Shown here one piece after another: positions 9,362 through 17,247 of a stretch of 38,636 nucleotides of DNA. The stretch spans positions 1-38,636 of the forward strand of contig JAFGAG010000072.1 of the NCBI GenBank assembly GCA_016933785.1, given 5' to 3'. Numbering within the stretch: the first letter of the stretch is position 1; every line of letters begins with the position of its first letter. The stretch is from Coriobacteriia bacterium. Lineage in GTDB: Bacteria; Actinomycetota; Coriobacteriia; Anaerosomatales; Anaerosomataceae. The position numbers and the translations under genes are program-made. The notes beneath the pieces were generated by a model. It saw only the letters and a program-made list of their open reading frames with translations. It was not told the origin of the DNA and made no database searches.

Positions 9362-9470
9362 AACGCTCCTTTCCAAGTCCGGGAGGCGGAGCCGTTTCTG
9401 GCTCCACCCTATGGGCCCCGTCGCCGTGGCGGCCGCTGTTCCGCGGTAGGCGTTGGGGGCTCGGAGGCTC
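9362..9470 (-). ncRNA. Candidate molybdenum/tungsten cofactor riboswitch (Moco RNA motif-like) in the tupA leader
   Basis: Minus-strand RNA: CCUCCGAGCCCCCAACGCCUACCGCGGAACAGCGGCCGCCACGGCGACGGGGCCCAUAGGGUGGAGCCAGAAACGGCUCCGCCUCCCGGACUUGGAAAGGAGCG-uuccAUG. Closing pairings CUCC:GGAG and CCAA:UUGG; 9-bp hairpin GGUGGAGCC-AGAAAC-GGCUCCGCC (9385-9408, one G-U); 3' portion CGCCUCCCG...UUGGAAAGG resembles my recollection of the E. coli moaA Moco leader. The SD AAAGGAG is part of the closing stem. Confidence 0.75.
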
Positions 9471-9565
9471 ACCGCCCGCGCATCGGGCGCGGCACGATAA
9501 AGTGCATCTTAGCGTAATACTCGGACGACGCAAGCGGCACAGGGCCCGGCCGATGGGCGCAATCG

Positions 9566-10453
9566 CTAGAGTGCGCCCCTGAGATGATCCGCGAGCGCAT
9601 CCGCAGCCCTCGTGAGAGACGTGCGGGGAAGCACGAGGAAGAGCGGCCGCGCTACCGGGAATCCGGCGCCCGGGACAAGAGCGACCGTGCCCAGCTCGAG
9701 CGCCTTCTCGGCGACCTGCCTGCTCACGATTCCGAGGCCCATGCCCCCCTCGACCGCGCTCACGATCGCTTCATTCGTGCCGAGCTCCATGACGATCGCG
9801 AGATCGGCAGGGTCCACGCCGCTGCGCCGGATGATCTCTTCGGCGGCGATACGGGTCCCTGACCCGGCCTCCCGGACGATGAAGGGCTCGCCGGCCGCGT
9901 CGGAGAACGTGACCGCAGGACCACCGGCCAGCTTGTGCTTCGCCGGGCAGATGAGCACGAGCTCGTCGGTCCCGAGCGGCTCGTAGCGGACGCGAGCGCC
10001 GGGGACCTCCGCCCCCGTCATCCCGAGATCGGCCTCGCCGCGGGCGACATGCTCCACCACATCGGCCGAGTCATAGACCCGAAGGGTGGCGCCGACCTTC
10101 GGGTACGCCCGAAGGAAGGTGCCGAGTATGCGTGGGAGCAGATACTGACCCGGAGTGGTCGAGGCGGCGATGGTGATCCGCCCGGTGACGACGTCACCCA
10201 TCGACTCGATGGCGTGATGGGCCTCGTCCACCTCGGCGAGGATCCGCCGAGCGTAGGGCACGAGCATCTCCCCCGCCTCCGTGAGGCCGATCTTGCGGTA
10301 ACCGCGATCGAAGAGCGTCGCTCCTACGTCGGACTCCAGGGACTGCACGTGCATGGTCGCCGCCGGTTGTGAGATGCCGAGCGTGCGAGCGGCATCGGAG
10401 AACGAGCGATGGTCGACCACCGCTATGAAGGTCTTCAGCTGGCTGATGTTCAC
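9566..10453 (-). CDS. LysR-family transcriptional regulator
   Basis: N-terminal wHTH NISQLKTFIAVVDHRSFSDAARTLGISQPAATMHVQSLESDVGATLFDRG...LTEAGE and LysR substrate domain. GTG start at 10453 preferred over the ATG at 10477. Confidence 0.93.
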   Translation of the reverse strand: MNISQLKTFIAVVDHRSFSDAARTLGISQPAATMHVQSLESDVGATLFDRGYRKIGLTEAGEMLVPYARRILAEVDEAHHAIESMGDVVTGRITIAASTTPGQYLLPRILGTFLRAYPKVGATLRVYDSADVVEHVARGEADLGMTGAEVPGARVRYEPLGTDELVLICPAKHKLAGGPAVTFSDAAGEPFIVREAGSGTRIAAEEIIRRSGVDPADLAIVMELGTNEAIVSAVEGGMGLGIVSRQVAEKALELGTVALVPGAGFPVARPLFLVLPRTSLTRAADALADHLRGAL

Positions 10454-10532
10454 GGGCGGCTCCCTCTCCGGGTGCATTCATGCTAACCCACAGCCGGGAC
10501 TTGCGGGAATCGGGCGGTATGCGATACTCATG

Positions 10533-10555
10533 AAAGTGAGATTGATTCTCACTTT
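10533..10555. promoter_or_regulatory. Perfect 9-bp inverted repeat, Fur-superfamily operator-like site
   Basis: AAAGTGAGA-TTGAT-TCTCACTTT, 10 bp upstream of the Fur-family start codon and in the divergent intergenic region with the LysR gene. Confidence 0.75.
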
Positions 10556-10565
10556 GGGAGGACCG

Positions 10566-11012
10566 ATGAGTTCGCGCCGCACAATCCGCTCCACCGAACC
10601 CATGGCGCTCTACGGCCGCGGGCGCGTCAGCGCACAGCGAGCAGCGATCGCGAAAGCCGCCGAGGCGATGAGCGGCGCCTTCGTCGCAGAGGAGCTGCAC
10701 CGAGCGGTCACCTCCGTGGAACCCGGGATAGGACTGGCGACGGTCTACCGGGCCATAAGCGCCATGCAGTCGGCCGGGACGCTCGTGACCGTCGGCGAGC
10801 GTGACGGCTGCGCCCTGCTCGCGATCTGTGTGCGCGGCGACCACCATCACCACCTCGTCTGCACCGAGTGCGGCGCCGTGGTAGGTATCGACTGTCCTAT
10901 CGACGAGACCACGATGCGCGCGGCGGCGCGCGAGGGTCATCTCGTGACGAGTCACCAGATCGTCCTCTACGGGCTGTGCGCCCGATGCCGGGCCCGGACG
11001 GAGAACACCTGA
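10566..11012 (+). CDS. Fur-family metal-responsive regulator
   Basis: ATG at 10566; RAAIAKAAEAM...HRAVTSVEPGIGLATVYRAISAMQSAGTLV...DHHHHLVCTECGAVV...LYGLCARCRA (Fur DNA-binding region, HHHH and two CxxC). Confidence 0.92.
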   Translation: MSSRRTIRSTEPMALYGRGRVSAQRAAIAKAAEAMSGAFVAEELHRAVTSVEPGIGLATVYRAISAMQSAGTLVTVGERDGCALLAICVRGDHHHHLVCTECGAVVGIDCPIDETTMRAAAREGHLVTSHQIVLYGLCARCRARTENT

Positions 11013-11851
11013 TGTCACACATACACATCCCCGACGGAGTGCTGCCCTGGTGGTTGTGGCTTTCGGGCTGGATCGCCGCCACGGTGCTCATCGGCATCGC
11101 CGCGGATCGCGCCACGCGCTCGGGCTCCAGGCGGGCGGTCCCGCTCATCGGGGCCGTGTCGGCGCTCGTACTCGTGGCGATGTCGAGCGAGATCGTGCCG
11201 ATCGCCTATCACGTGAACCTCACCGTGATCGCAGGCGTGCTTCTCGGGCCATGGCTGGGATTGATCGCGGCGTTCATCGTGGTGCTCGTGCTCGCACTCC
11301 TCGGGCATGGTGGTGTCACGGTGGTCGGACTCAACGCACTCGTCATCGGCACCGAGATCGCACTCGGCTGGGCACTCGTACGCACGGGGGTGCGGCTCGC
11401 TGGCCTCAAGAGGATCCGTCCGGTCGCGGCCGTCTCGACGGTGCTCACGCTCGCGGTGACCACCACGATGCTCGTGGGCATCGTCGCGCTCGCAGGGGCC
11501 CCGGCCACCGGACGTGAGACCGGCGCACTCGATGCCGAGACGCTGGAGTTCCGGAACCCGCTCTCAGGCGGTCTGTTCTCGATCGGCCTCCTCGGAGGCC
11601 ACGACCACGAGCACGCGGAGGACGAGCACGAGGGCGAGCACGCCGAGGACGAGCACGAGGGCGAGACGCTCGCAGTGTCGCGCTTCGCGGCGGTGGTCTA
11701 CACGCTTGGCCCGATCGGCTGGCTGCTCGAGGCGCTCGTGACGGCCGCCGTTCTGGGATATGTGGGCAAGGTCCGGCCGGGACTGCTCTTCGGCGGCCAG
11801 GGCGTGCAGGGTCGCGTGGGGCGCATCGGCGACGAACACGGAGGTCGCTGA
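11012..11851 (+). CDS. CbiM/NikM-like ECF transporter substrate-binding membrane component with His/Asp/Glu-rich loop
   Basis: Start MSHIHIPDGVLPWWLWLSGW; multiple TM segments; GHDHEHAEDEHEGEHAEDEHEGE loop. ATG overlaps the Fur gene stop. Confidence 0.85.
   Translation: MSHIHIPDGVLPWWLWLSGWIAATVLIGIAADRATRSGSRRAVPLIGAVSALVLVAMSSEIVPIAYHVNLTVIAGVLLGPWLGLIAAFIVVLVLALLGHGGVTVVGLNALVIGTEIALGWALVRTGVRLAGLKRIRPVAAVSTVLTLAVTTTMLVGIVALAGAPATGRETGALDAETLEFRNPLSGGLFSIGLLGGHDHEHAEDEHEGEHAEDEHEGETLAVSRFAAVVYTLGPIGWLLEALVTAAVLGYVGKVRPGLLFGGQGVQGRVGRIGDEHGGR
11609..11662 (+). repeat. 27-nt in-frame tandem duplication (2 copies) encoding EHAEDEHEG x2
   Basis: gagcacgcggaggacgagcacgagggc / gagcacgccgaggacgagcacgagggc, one silent difference. 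Confidence 0.95.
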
Positions 11852-12645
11852 TGGACGTCACCGCCGTCGACCGCTCGGCCGTCTCGGGCGACACTCTGCT
11901 GCATCACGCCGCACCCGCGAGCAAGCTCGCGGCGACCGGACTGCTGCTCGGTGCCGTGATGGCAGTGAACGATCCGCTCGTGGCCGCAGGCGTTGCGCTC
12001 TCGCTCACGGGTGCGGGCGCCGCCGTAGGGTTGCCGCTCAGGAAGATGCTGCCGCTCGCACTCTATCCCGCGCTCTTCGCGCTCATCTTCGCGTTCGCCG
12101 CCGCCCCGGGGCCGGTGACCGGCGCAGTGGTGGTTCTCAAAGCCGTCACGGCCGCACTCGCCGTCGTGACGCTCATGTTCTCGACCCCCTACCCGCAGGT
12201 CTTCGCCCCGATCCAGCGCGTGACACCCCAGGTCGTGGGTGACGCACTCCTGATGACGTACCGGTCGCTCTTCATCCTCGCCGAGAAGTTCGCCGATCTC
12301 ACCCGGGCGGTGCGGCTGCGCGCGGGGCTGTCTGCACGGCAGCCCGTGCGATCAGCGCAGGCCACCATCCGCGCGCTCGGTGGACTGCTCTTGTACTCGC
12401 TCGACCTCTCGCAGCGGGAGTACGACATCCTGTACCTTCGCGGTTACGAGGGCGGGCTCCGCGTCACCACACGACGGAGCGTCGACCACAAAGCGGACAC
12501 GGCGGCCGTGCTGTACGCCGCACTGATCCTGGCGGTCGTTCTTGCCTTCCGTATGACGCCGGCACTCTCGGGCTACTCGTGGCTCGTGACCGTCGCAGGT
12601 GCGGTGGACCTCCTCACGGGACTGTCGATCGGACGGAGACGCTGA
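11851..12645 (+). CDS. CbiQ-family ECF transporter T component
   Basis: HHAAPASKLAATGLLLGAVMAVNDPL...LLMTYRSLFILAEKFADLTRAVRLRAG; ATGA overlap with the upstream gene. Confidence 0.88.
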   Translation: MDVTAVDRSAVSGDTLLHHAAPASKLAATGLLLGAVMAVNDPLVAAGVALSLTGAGAAVGLPLRKMLPLALYPALFALIFAFAAAPGPVTGAVVVLKAVTAALAVVTLMFSTPYPQVFAPIQRVTPQVVGDALLMTYRSLFILAEKFADLTRAVRLRAGLSARQPVRSAQATIRALGGLLLYSLDLSQREYDILYLRGYEGGLRVTTRRSVDHKADTAAVLYAALILAVVLAFRMTPALSGYSWLVTVAGAVDLLTGLSIGRRR

Positions 12646-13526
12646 TGCCCAAGCACACCCACGACCACGGCCGCCTCGCGGATGCCAAGGAGATCATCAG
12701 GATCAGCTGCGTGCGACACACGTACGAGGACGGCACGAGCGTGCACCTGTGTGGGCTCGACTTCCTCGCGCACACTGGCGCGCGGGTGGCCGTGCTCGGC
12801 CCCAACGGGTCGGGCAAGACGACGATGCTCTACCACATCCTGGGACTCATGAAGCCGCAGGAAGGTGCAGTGACGGTCTTTGGAGTGTCGCCCTCGGAGC
12901 AGTGGCCCACGATCCGGAGGCGCATCGGTGTGGTACTGCAGAACGTCGACGAGCAACTGCTCGCACCCACGGTCATCGACGACGTGATGTTCTCGCCGCG
13001 GCAGTACGGGATGACCGAGGCGGACGCGCTCGCGGCGGCGCACCGCGCGCTCGACCTGCTCGGGATCAACGACCTCGCCGATCGCGTACCGCACAACCTC
13101 TCGGGTGGCGAGAAACGCAAGGTGGCGCTCGCCGGTGCGCTCGTGATGGATCCAGAGCTGCTCATACTCGATGAGCCGTTCGAGGGACTCGACCCCAAGT
13201 CGCGCTCAGGGTTGCTCGCTCTGCTGGACCAGCTTGCACGGGAGCGGAACATGACGATCGTGATGTCCACACACGACATCGACTCCGTGCCCGAGTTCGC
13301 CGACTACGCGTACGTACTTGCCCCAGGCGGGCGGATCGCACTCTCGGGAACGCCGGAGGAACTGTTCTCGCACGCAGACGTGCTGGCGGAGGGCAATGTG
13401 ACCCCGCCGATCCTCGCCGAGTTGTTCGCACGCCTGCGCGCGGCGGATGCCACAGCTCCGGCGCCCGCGCTCTCGGTCGCCGACGCGGTCGACGCGCTCA
13501 CCGCGTGGAAAGGCTGCACCGAGTAG
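12645..13526 (+). CDS. CbiO-family ECF transporter ATP-binding protein
   Basis: Walker A GPNGSGKTT, Q-loop GVVLQNVDEQLLAPTVIDDVMFSPRQYGM, LSGGEKRKVALAGAL, ILDEPFEGLDP. Confidence 0.93.
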   Translation: MPKHTHDHGRLADAKEIIRISCVRHTYEDGTSVHLCGLDFLAHTGARVAVLGPNGSGKTTMLYHILGLMKPQEGAVTVFGVSPSEQWPTIRRRIGVVLQNVDEQLLAPTVIDDVMFSPRQYGMTEADALAAAHRALDLLGINDLADRVPHNLSGGEKRKVALAGALVMDPELLILDEPFEGLDPKSRSGLLALLDQLARERNMTIVMSTHDIDSVPEFADYAYVLAPGGRIALSGTPEELFSHADVLAEGNVTPPILAELFARLRAADATAPAPALSVADAVDALTAWKGCTE

Positions 13527-13529
13527 CTC

Positions 13530-13555
13530 CGCAGTGATGAACGTACGTGACTGCG
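13530..13555. terminator. Small inverted repeat between convergent genes
   Basis: CGCAGT ... ACTGCG located between convergent stop codons at 13526 and 13557; no T tract. Confidence 0.3.
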
Positions 13556-13556
13556 C

Positions 13557-13802
13557 CTACTCCTCCACCGGAAAGATCGCGGTGATGCCGTCGCGCGCGA
13601 TCACGATGAACGGCGGCGTGGCGACGAGGCGGTCATCCTCCACGCGGTGGATCGAGGCATCGGTCACGGCGTAGAAGTCCTTGTTCTTCGCATTCAGTGA
13701 GTCCGAGAGACGTGCGCCCTCGAGGATATGCATATCGCCCTCGATGCGATGGTCCTTCGTGATGATCATGACGCGGATGGTGTCCTTCTTGGTGATCGTC
13801 AT
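13557..13802 (-). CDS. Small hypothetical protein
   Basis: 81 aa MTITKKDTIRVMIITKDHRIEGDMHILEGARLSDSLNAKNKDFYAVTDASIHRVEDDRLVATPPFIVIARDGITAIFPVEE; coherent beta-rich composition, unlike shadow ORFs. Confidence 0.7.
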   Translation of the reverse strand: MTITKKDTIRVMIITKDHRIEGDMHILEGARLSDSLNAKNKDFYAVTDASIHRVEDDRLVATPPFIVIARDGITAIFPVEE

Positions 13803-13986
13803 GCCCGTGCCTCCTAATGCCGAACCGCATGTGTGCCCGCCCAGTTCTTCCGGATGATCGTGCCTGCGTGCTCGCCGCGAAGCGCACGGGTGAGGTTGCC
13901 GCGCTCGAGCCCATCGACCATCTGCACGCGATCCTATTGTACGCCACCGGCCGCCGTGGCCAGGAGCGACGCGTGCAGCCGCAAGC

Positions 13987-15696
13987 CTACTCGAGCGCCA
14001 GCGACACCGCCGATTTCACATCGGCGCAGACTGCGGCCCCTCCGCCAAGGAAGCGTGCAGAGCGGACCACCGCCTTGTTCGCCACGAGGCACCCCCGGGC
14101 CGCCGGTGCGAGCGCAGCCGCCCGGGTGAGCAGCATCACGGAGCCGAGCCTACCCTGGAGCGCACCCCCGGCGAGCGCGTCGGGGAAGTCCTGGCCTGTG
14201 GCGATCGCGACTCCGTCCCAGTGCAGACCCTGGTCTGCCGCATAGCCGGCGACGACCGCGGCGGTCGCGTAGCGATCGTCACCGCTCAGCCGCGTCACTG
14301 CATCTTCACCGAGGCTGACGGTGAGACCTGCGACCACCCCATCGGATACGACGGAGGCCCCGCCGAGTACCAGTACCCGTGTGGCTCCGATCTCTCCAAG
14401 CGCCAGAGCGGTCGACTCCGGCAGCTCGTCCGGATCAGTCAGCAGGAGCGGCCATCGCTTCGCCACGCAGAGTGGAGAAGCGGCGAGCGCATCGGGGAAG
14501 TCTGTGCCGGTGGCGATGAAGCACGTCCCGTCGTAGGCGTCTCCGGATGCGGCAGCCACTGCTCGGGCGATCGATTCGGCAGTCTCATAGCGATCCGAAC
14601 CGCCGATCCGTTGCACCGCGTCCTCACCGAGCACGCCTCTGAGACAGGCCTCGACGGACGGGCCGACAGCCCCCTCGCCGCCAATGATCACCGCCGAGGT
14701 GGCTCCAAGCCGTTCGATCTCAGCCAGGACGGCTGCCGGAAGCGACCCACCGCGCGTGAGCAGGATGGGGGCGTTGCGGACGCCGGCAAGCGCTGCTCCA
14801 CCGAGGGCGTCAGGCCAGTTCTCACCGGTCGCGATGACGACACACGACGCCTTGGCGAACGAGGCCTGGCTCATCCGTATCGCGGTCTCATACCGATCGG
14901 GGCCCGCTACGGTGGTGAAGGCGACATCGGGATCGATCGCCTCCGGATCGATCGTGAAGACAGCAGTCGTGGTGGATGAGTTGCCGGACATGTCGGTCGC
15001 GGTGACCGAGAGGGTGTGCTCGCCGGGGGCGTCGACGAGACCACCGGAGCCGAACGCTGTCCCATCCAGCATGCCGGTAACCGACTTCAGCGCGGCGTCC
15101 TTCGCCATGAACTCGGGCGTGATACCCAAGGCGTAGACACCGCCGTCCTTCACGCACGAGAGCGTGATCGCCGGAGCGGTCGTGTCGGGCAAGACATCGC
15201 GGAAGTGGATGTAGCCGGACGGCTCGGCCGCCGGTATCATACGCCGGTTGTACTGGAGCCGCAGCCCGTAGTTGTACTCTTCGACCACGACAGTGCCATC
15301 ACTGTTGACGGCTTCGACATACGCGACATGCCCGAGCGCACTCACCGTCCCCGCCGCCCACCAGGCGATCGCTCCGACAGCCGGGGTGCTGTTCACCGGA
15401 TAGCCGAGGACGAGCGCGTTCGCCCCCCAGTTGCCAGCATTGCCCCAGCGGCCGCCATCCATGAAGTTGTAGAAGCTGCCCATGCCCGCGTTGCGGTTCA
15501 TACGCCACGCCACGAACGACGTGCAGTAACGGTAGTAGAAGCCCCAGGGGTCGACCGCGCCAGGGTCGGCCGCGGGATACGGGTAGTCGTCGGCCGCGAA
15601 CGCAGCCGCGGGCGACACCAGCAGGACGATCGCGACCAGGACGGCGACCGTCATGTCCAGGTACCTATGCGCCTGAAGACCTCTGATCGCTACCAC
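13987..15696 (-). CDS. Secreted CHAP-domain protein with three CWB2-type cell wall-binding repeats
   Basis: Signal peptide; CHAP-like YCTSFVAWRMNRN...GALGHVAYVEAV; three repeats VAGPDRYETAIRMSQ..., IGGSDRYETAESIAR..., LSGDDRYATAAVVAG... each with (A)TG..(W/F)PDAL. Start may instead be the internal ATG near 15654. Confidence 0.92.
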   Translation of the reverse strand: MVAIRGLQAHRYLDMTVAVLVAIVLLVSPAAAFAADDYPYPAADPGAVDPWGFYYRYCTSFVAWRMNRNAGMGSFYNFMDGGRWGNAGNWGANALVLGYPVNSTPAVGAIAWWAAGTVSALGHVAYVEAVNSDGTVVVEEYNYGLRLQYNRRMIPAAEPSGYIHFRDVLPDTTAPAITLSCVKDGGVYALGITPEFMAKDAALKSVTGMLDGTAFGSGGLVDAPGEHTLSVTATDMSGNSSTTTAVFTIDPEAIDPDVAFTTVAGPDRYETAIRMSQASFAKASCVVIATGENWPDALGGAALAGVRNAPILLTRGGSLPAAVLAEIERLGATSAVIIGGEGAVGPSVEACLRGVLGEDAVQRIGGSDRYETAESIARAVAAASGDAYDGTCFIATGTDFPDALAASPLCVAKRWPLLLTDPDELPESTALALGEIGATRVLVLGGASVVSDGVVAGLTVSLGEDAVTRLSGDDRYATAAVVAGYAADQGLHWDGVAIATGQDFPDALAGGALQGRLGSVMLLTRAAALAPAARGCLVANKAVVRSARFLGGGAAVCADVKSAVSLALE

Positions 15697-15848
15697 CGTC
15701 CCGAAAGCCTATCGTGTCCCAGCCATTCTAGGTGAGTGCTGAGGCAGCGCAAACCGCGAGGCGCAGGACGGACCCGCACCGCAGACAGCATGCGGGTCGC
15801 ATAGTACGATTCGCACACAGCGTGTCCCAACTGGGCGGAGGGGTGAGG

Positions 15849-16664
15849 ATGCAGGCGAATGGGAAGACCATCGCGGTGACCGGCGGCGGTAACGGTATCG
15901 GCCGGGAGCTCGTGCTCCAGTTGCTCGCGAAGGGCGCGCGGGTCGCAGCCCTCGATATCAGCGAGGACGGCCTGGCCGAAACAGCCCGGCTCGCCGCAGC
16001 CGACGCGGAGAGGTTGTCGACGCACAATGCCAATATCGCCGATCGAACGGCCGTCGAGGCGTTGCCGGCAGCCATCATCGAAGCGCATGGGCAGATCGAC
16101 GGCATCATCAACTGTGCGGGTATCATCCAGCCGTTCGTGAAGGTCAACGCGCTTGAGTACTCGGCAATCGAGCGTGTCATGAACGTGAATTTCTGGGGCG
16201 TCGTACACATGGTCAAGACGTTCCTGCCGCACCTCCTCGAACGCCCCTCGGCACACATCGTCAACATCTCGAGCATGGGTGGGTTCCTACCGGTGCCCGG
16301 ACAGTCGATCTACGGCGCCTCCAAGGCGGCCGTGAAGCTGATGACCGAAGCGCTCCACTCGGAGCTCACCGATACGAACGTGCGCGTAACCGTCATCTTC
16401 CCCGGTGCCATCGGGACGGATATCTCGAAGAATTCGGGCCTCGATGCCCCCACGGCAGCCGAGGCCAAGGAGAGCGGCGCGCCAGAGTTCAAGACGACCT
16501 CACCGCAGGAAGCTGCGCGAGTGATCATCGACGCGATGGAACGCGACGCATTCCGCGCGACCATCGGTAAGGACGCGGCGCTGATGGATCGGCTCTCGCG
16601 TCTCATGCCTGAGCGGGCCGCAGCGATCATCTACAAGCAGATGAGGAGCTTGCTCGCAGGCTGA
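15849..16664 (+). CDS. Short-chain dehydrogenase/reductase
   Basis: IAVTGGGNGIGREL (TGxxxGIG), NCAGI, ISSMGG, YGASKAAVK (YxxxK). Confidence 0.93.
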   Translation: MQANGKTIAVTGGGNGIGRELVLQLLAKGARVAALDISEDGLAETARLAAADAERLSTHNANIADRTAVEALPAAIIEAHGQIDGIINCAGIIQPFVKVNALEYSAIERVMNVNFWGVVHMVKTFLPHLLERPSAHIVNISSMGGFLPVPGQSIYGASKAAVKLMTEALHSELTDTNVRVTVIFPGAIGTDISKNSGLDAPTAAEAKESGAPEFKTTSPQEAARVIIDAMERDAFRATIGKDAALMDRLSRLMPERAAAIIYKQMRSLLAG

Positions 16665-16675
16665 GGTCGGAACGC

Positions 16676-17053
16676 TCACCGTTGCCGGTCGATCTCAGCC
16701 CGGACTTCCTCAGCACGATACTCGACGATCCGGCGAATGAGATCGGCTGGCAACGGCTCGTCGAGCCCAAAGCGCACGGACCCTTTGCCGCGCACGTATG
16801 GCGCAAGTTCCTCCTGGAACGCATCCATGCCGCTTGGCGTGGGGTACAGGCCCACATGCCGCGCGAAGCCGCCGAAGTGGACCACGTGCTTCCCCGCGAT
16901 GTCGAACGTGGGTATGCCGTAACTCATCGTCTCGACCGCCTCAGGGATCACCGCACGTATGATGGCGCGCACCCGGGCCAAGTCAGCCCGTGCCCTTGAT
17001 GGCGCTTGTGCGATGTACTCATCTATCGCGGCCGTGCCTTCCGTTGTGTCCAT
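16676..17053 (-). CDS. DUF1801-like (iron chaperone-like) protein
   Basis: IDEYIAQAPSRARADLARVRAIIRAVIPEAVETMSYGIPTFDIAGKHVVHFGGFARHVGLYPTPSGMDAF, typical YdhG/DUF1801 text; ATG at 17053. Confidence 0.85.
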   Translation of the reverse strand: MDTTEGTAAIDEYIAQAPSRARADLARVRAIIRAVIPEAVETMSYGIPTFDIAGKHVVHFGGFARHVGLYPTPSGMDAFQEELAPYVRGKGSVRFGLDEPLPADLIRRIVEYRAEEVRAEIDRQR

Positions 17054-17247
17054 TGTGTTCCTCGCTTCAGCAGTCGCGGCTCTCTTGCTGTACGGTACCC
17101 TCCCGGCCTCCGGTCCTTTCGGCAACGCTGGTACCCACCTGACTGTCCGCGCTCAACCCCGCACCTGCGCTACACTGTGCTGCATCGCTGAAGTGCTTGC
17201 ACGGAGTGCGGTATGGCCCTGAGGACAAGCTGACAAGGGAGTGACGC

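Noticed and set aside
11609-11662. CRISPR-like or minisatellite array
   Set aside because: Only two in-frame copies inside a coding sequence; no spacers.
14200-14900. Repeats within the CWB2 protein gene as a mobile or repeat element
   Set aside because: Explained by three protein-level CWB2 repeats of a known surface-protein type.
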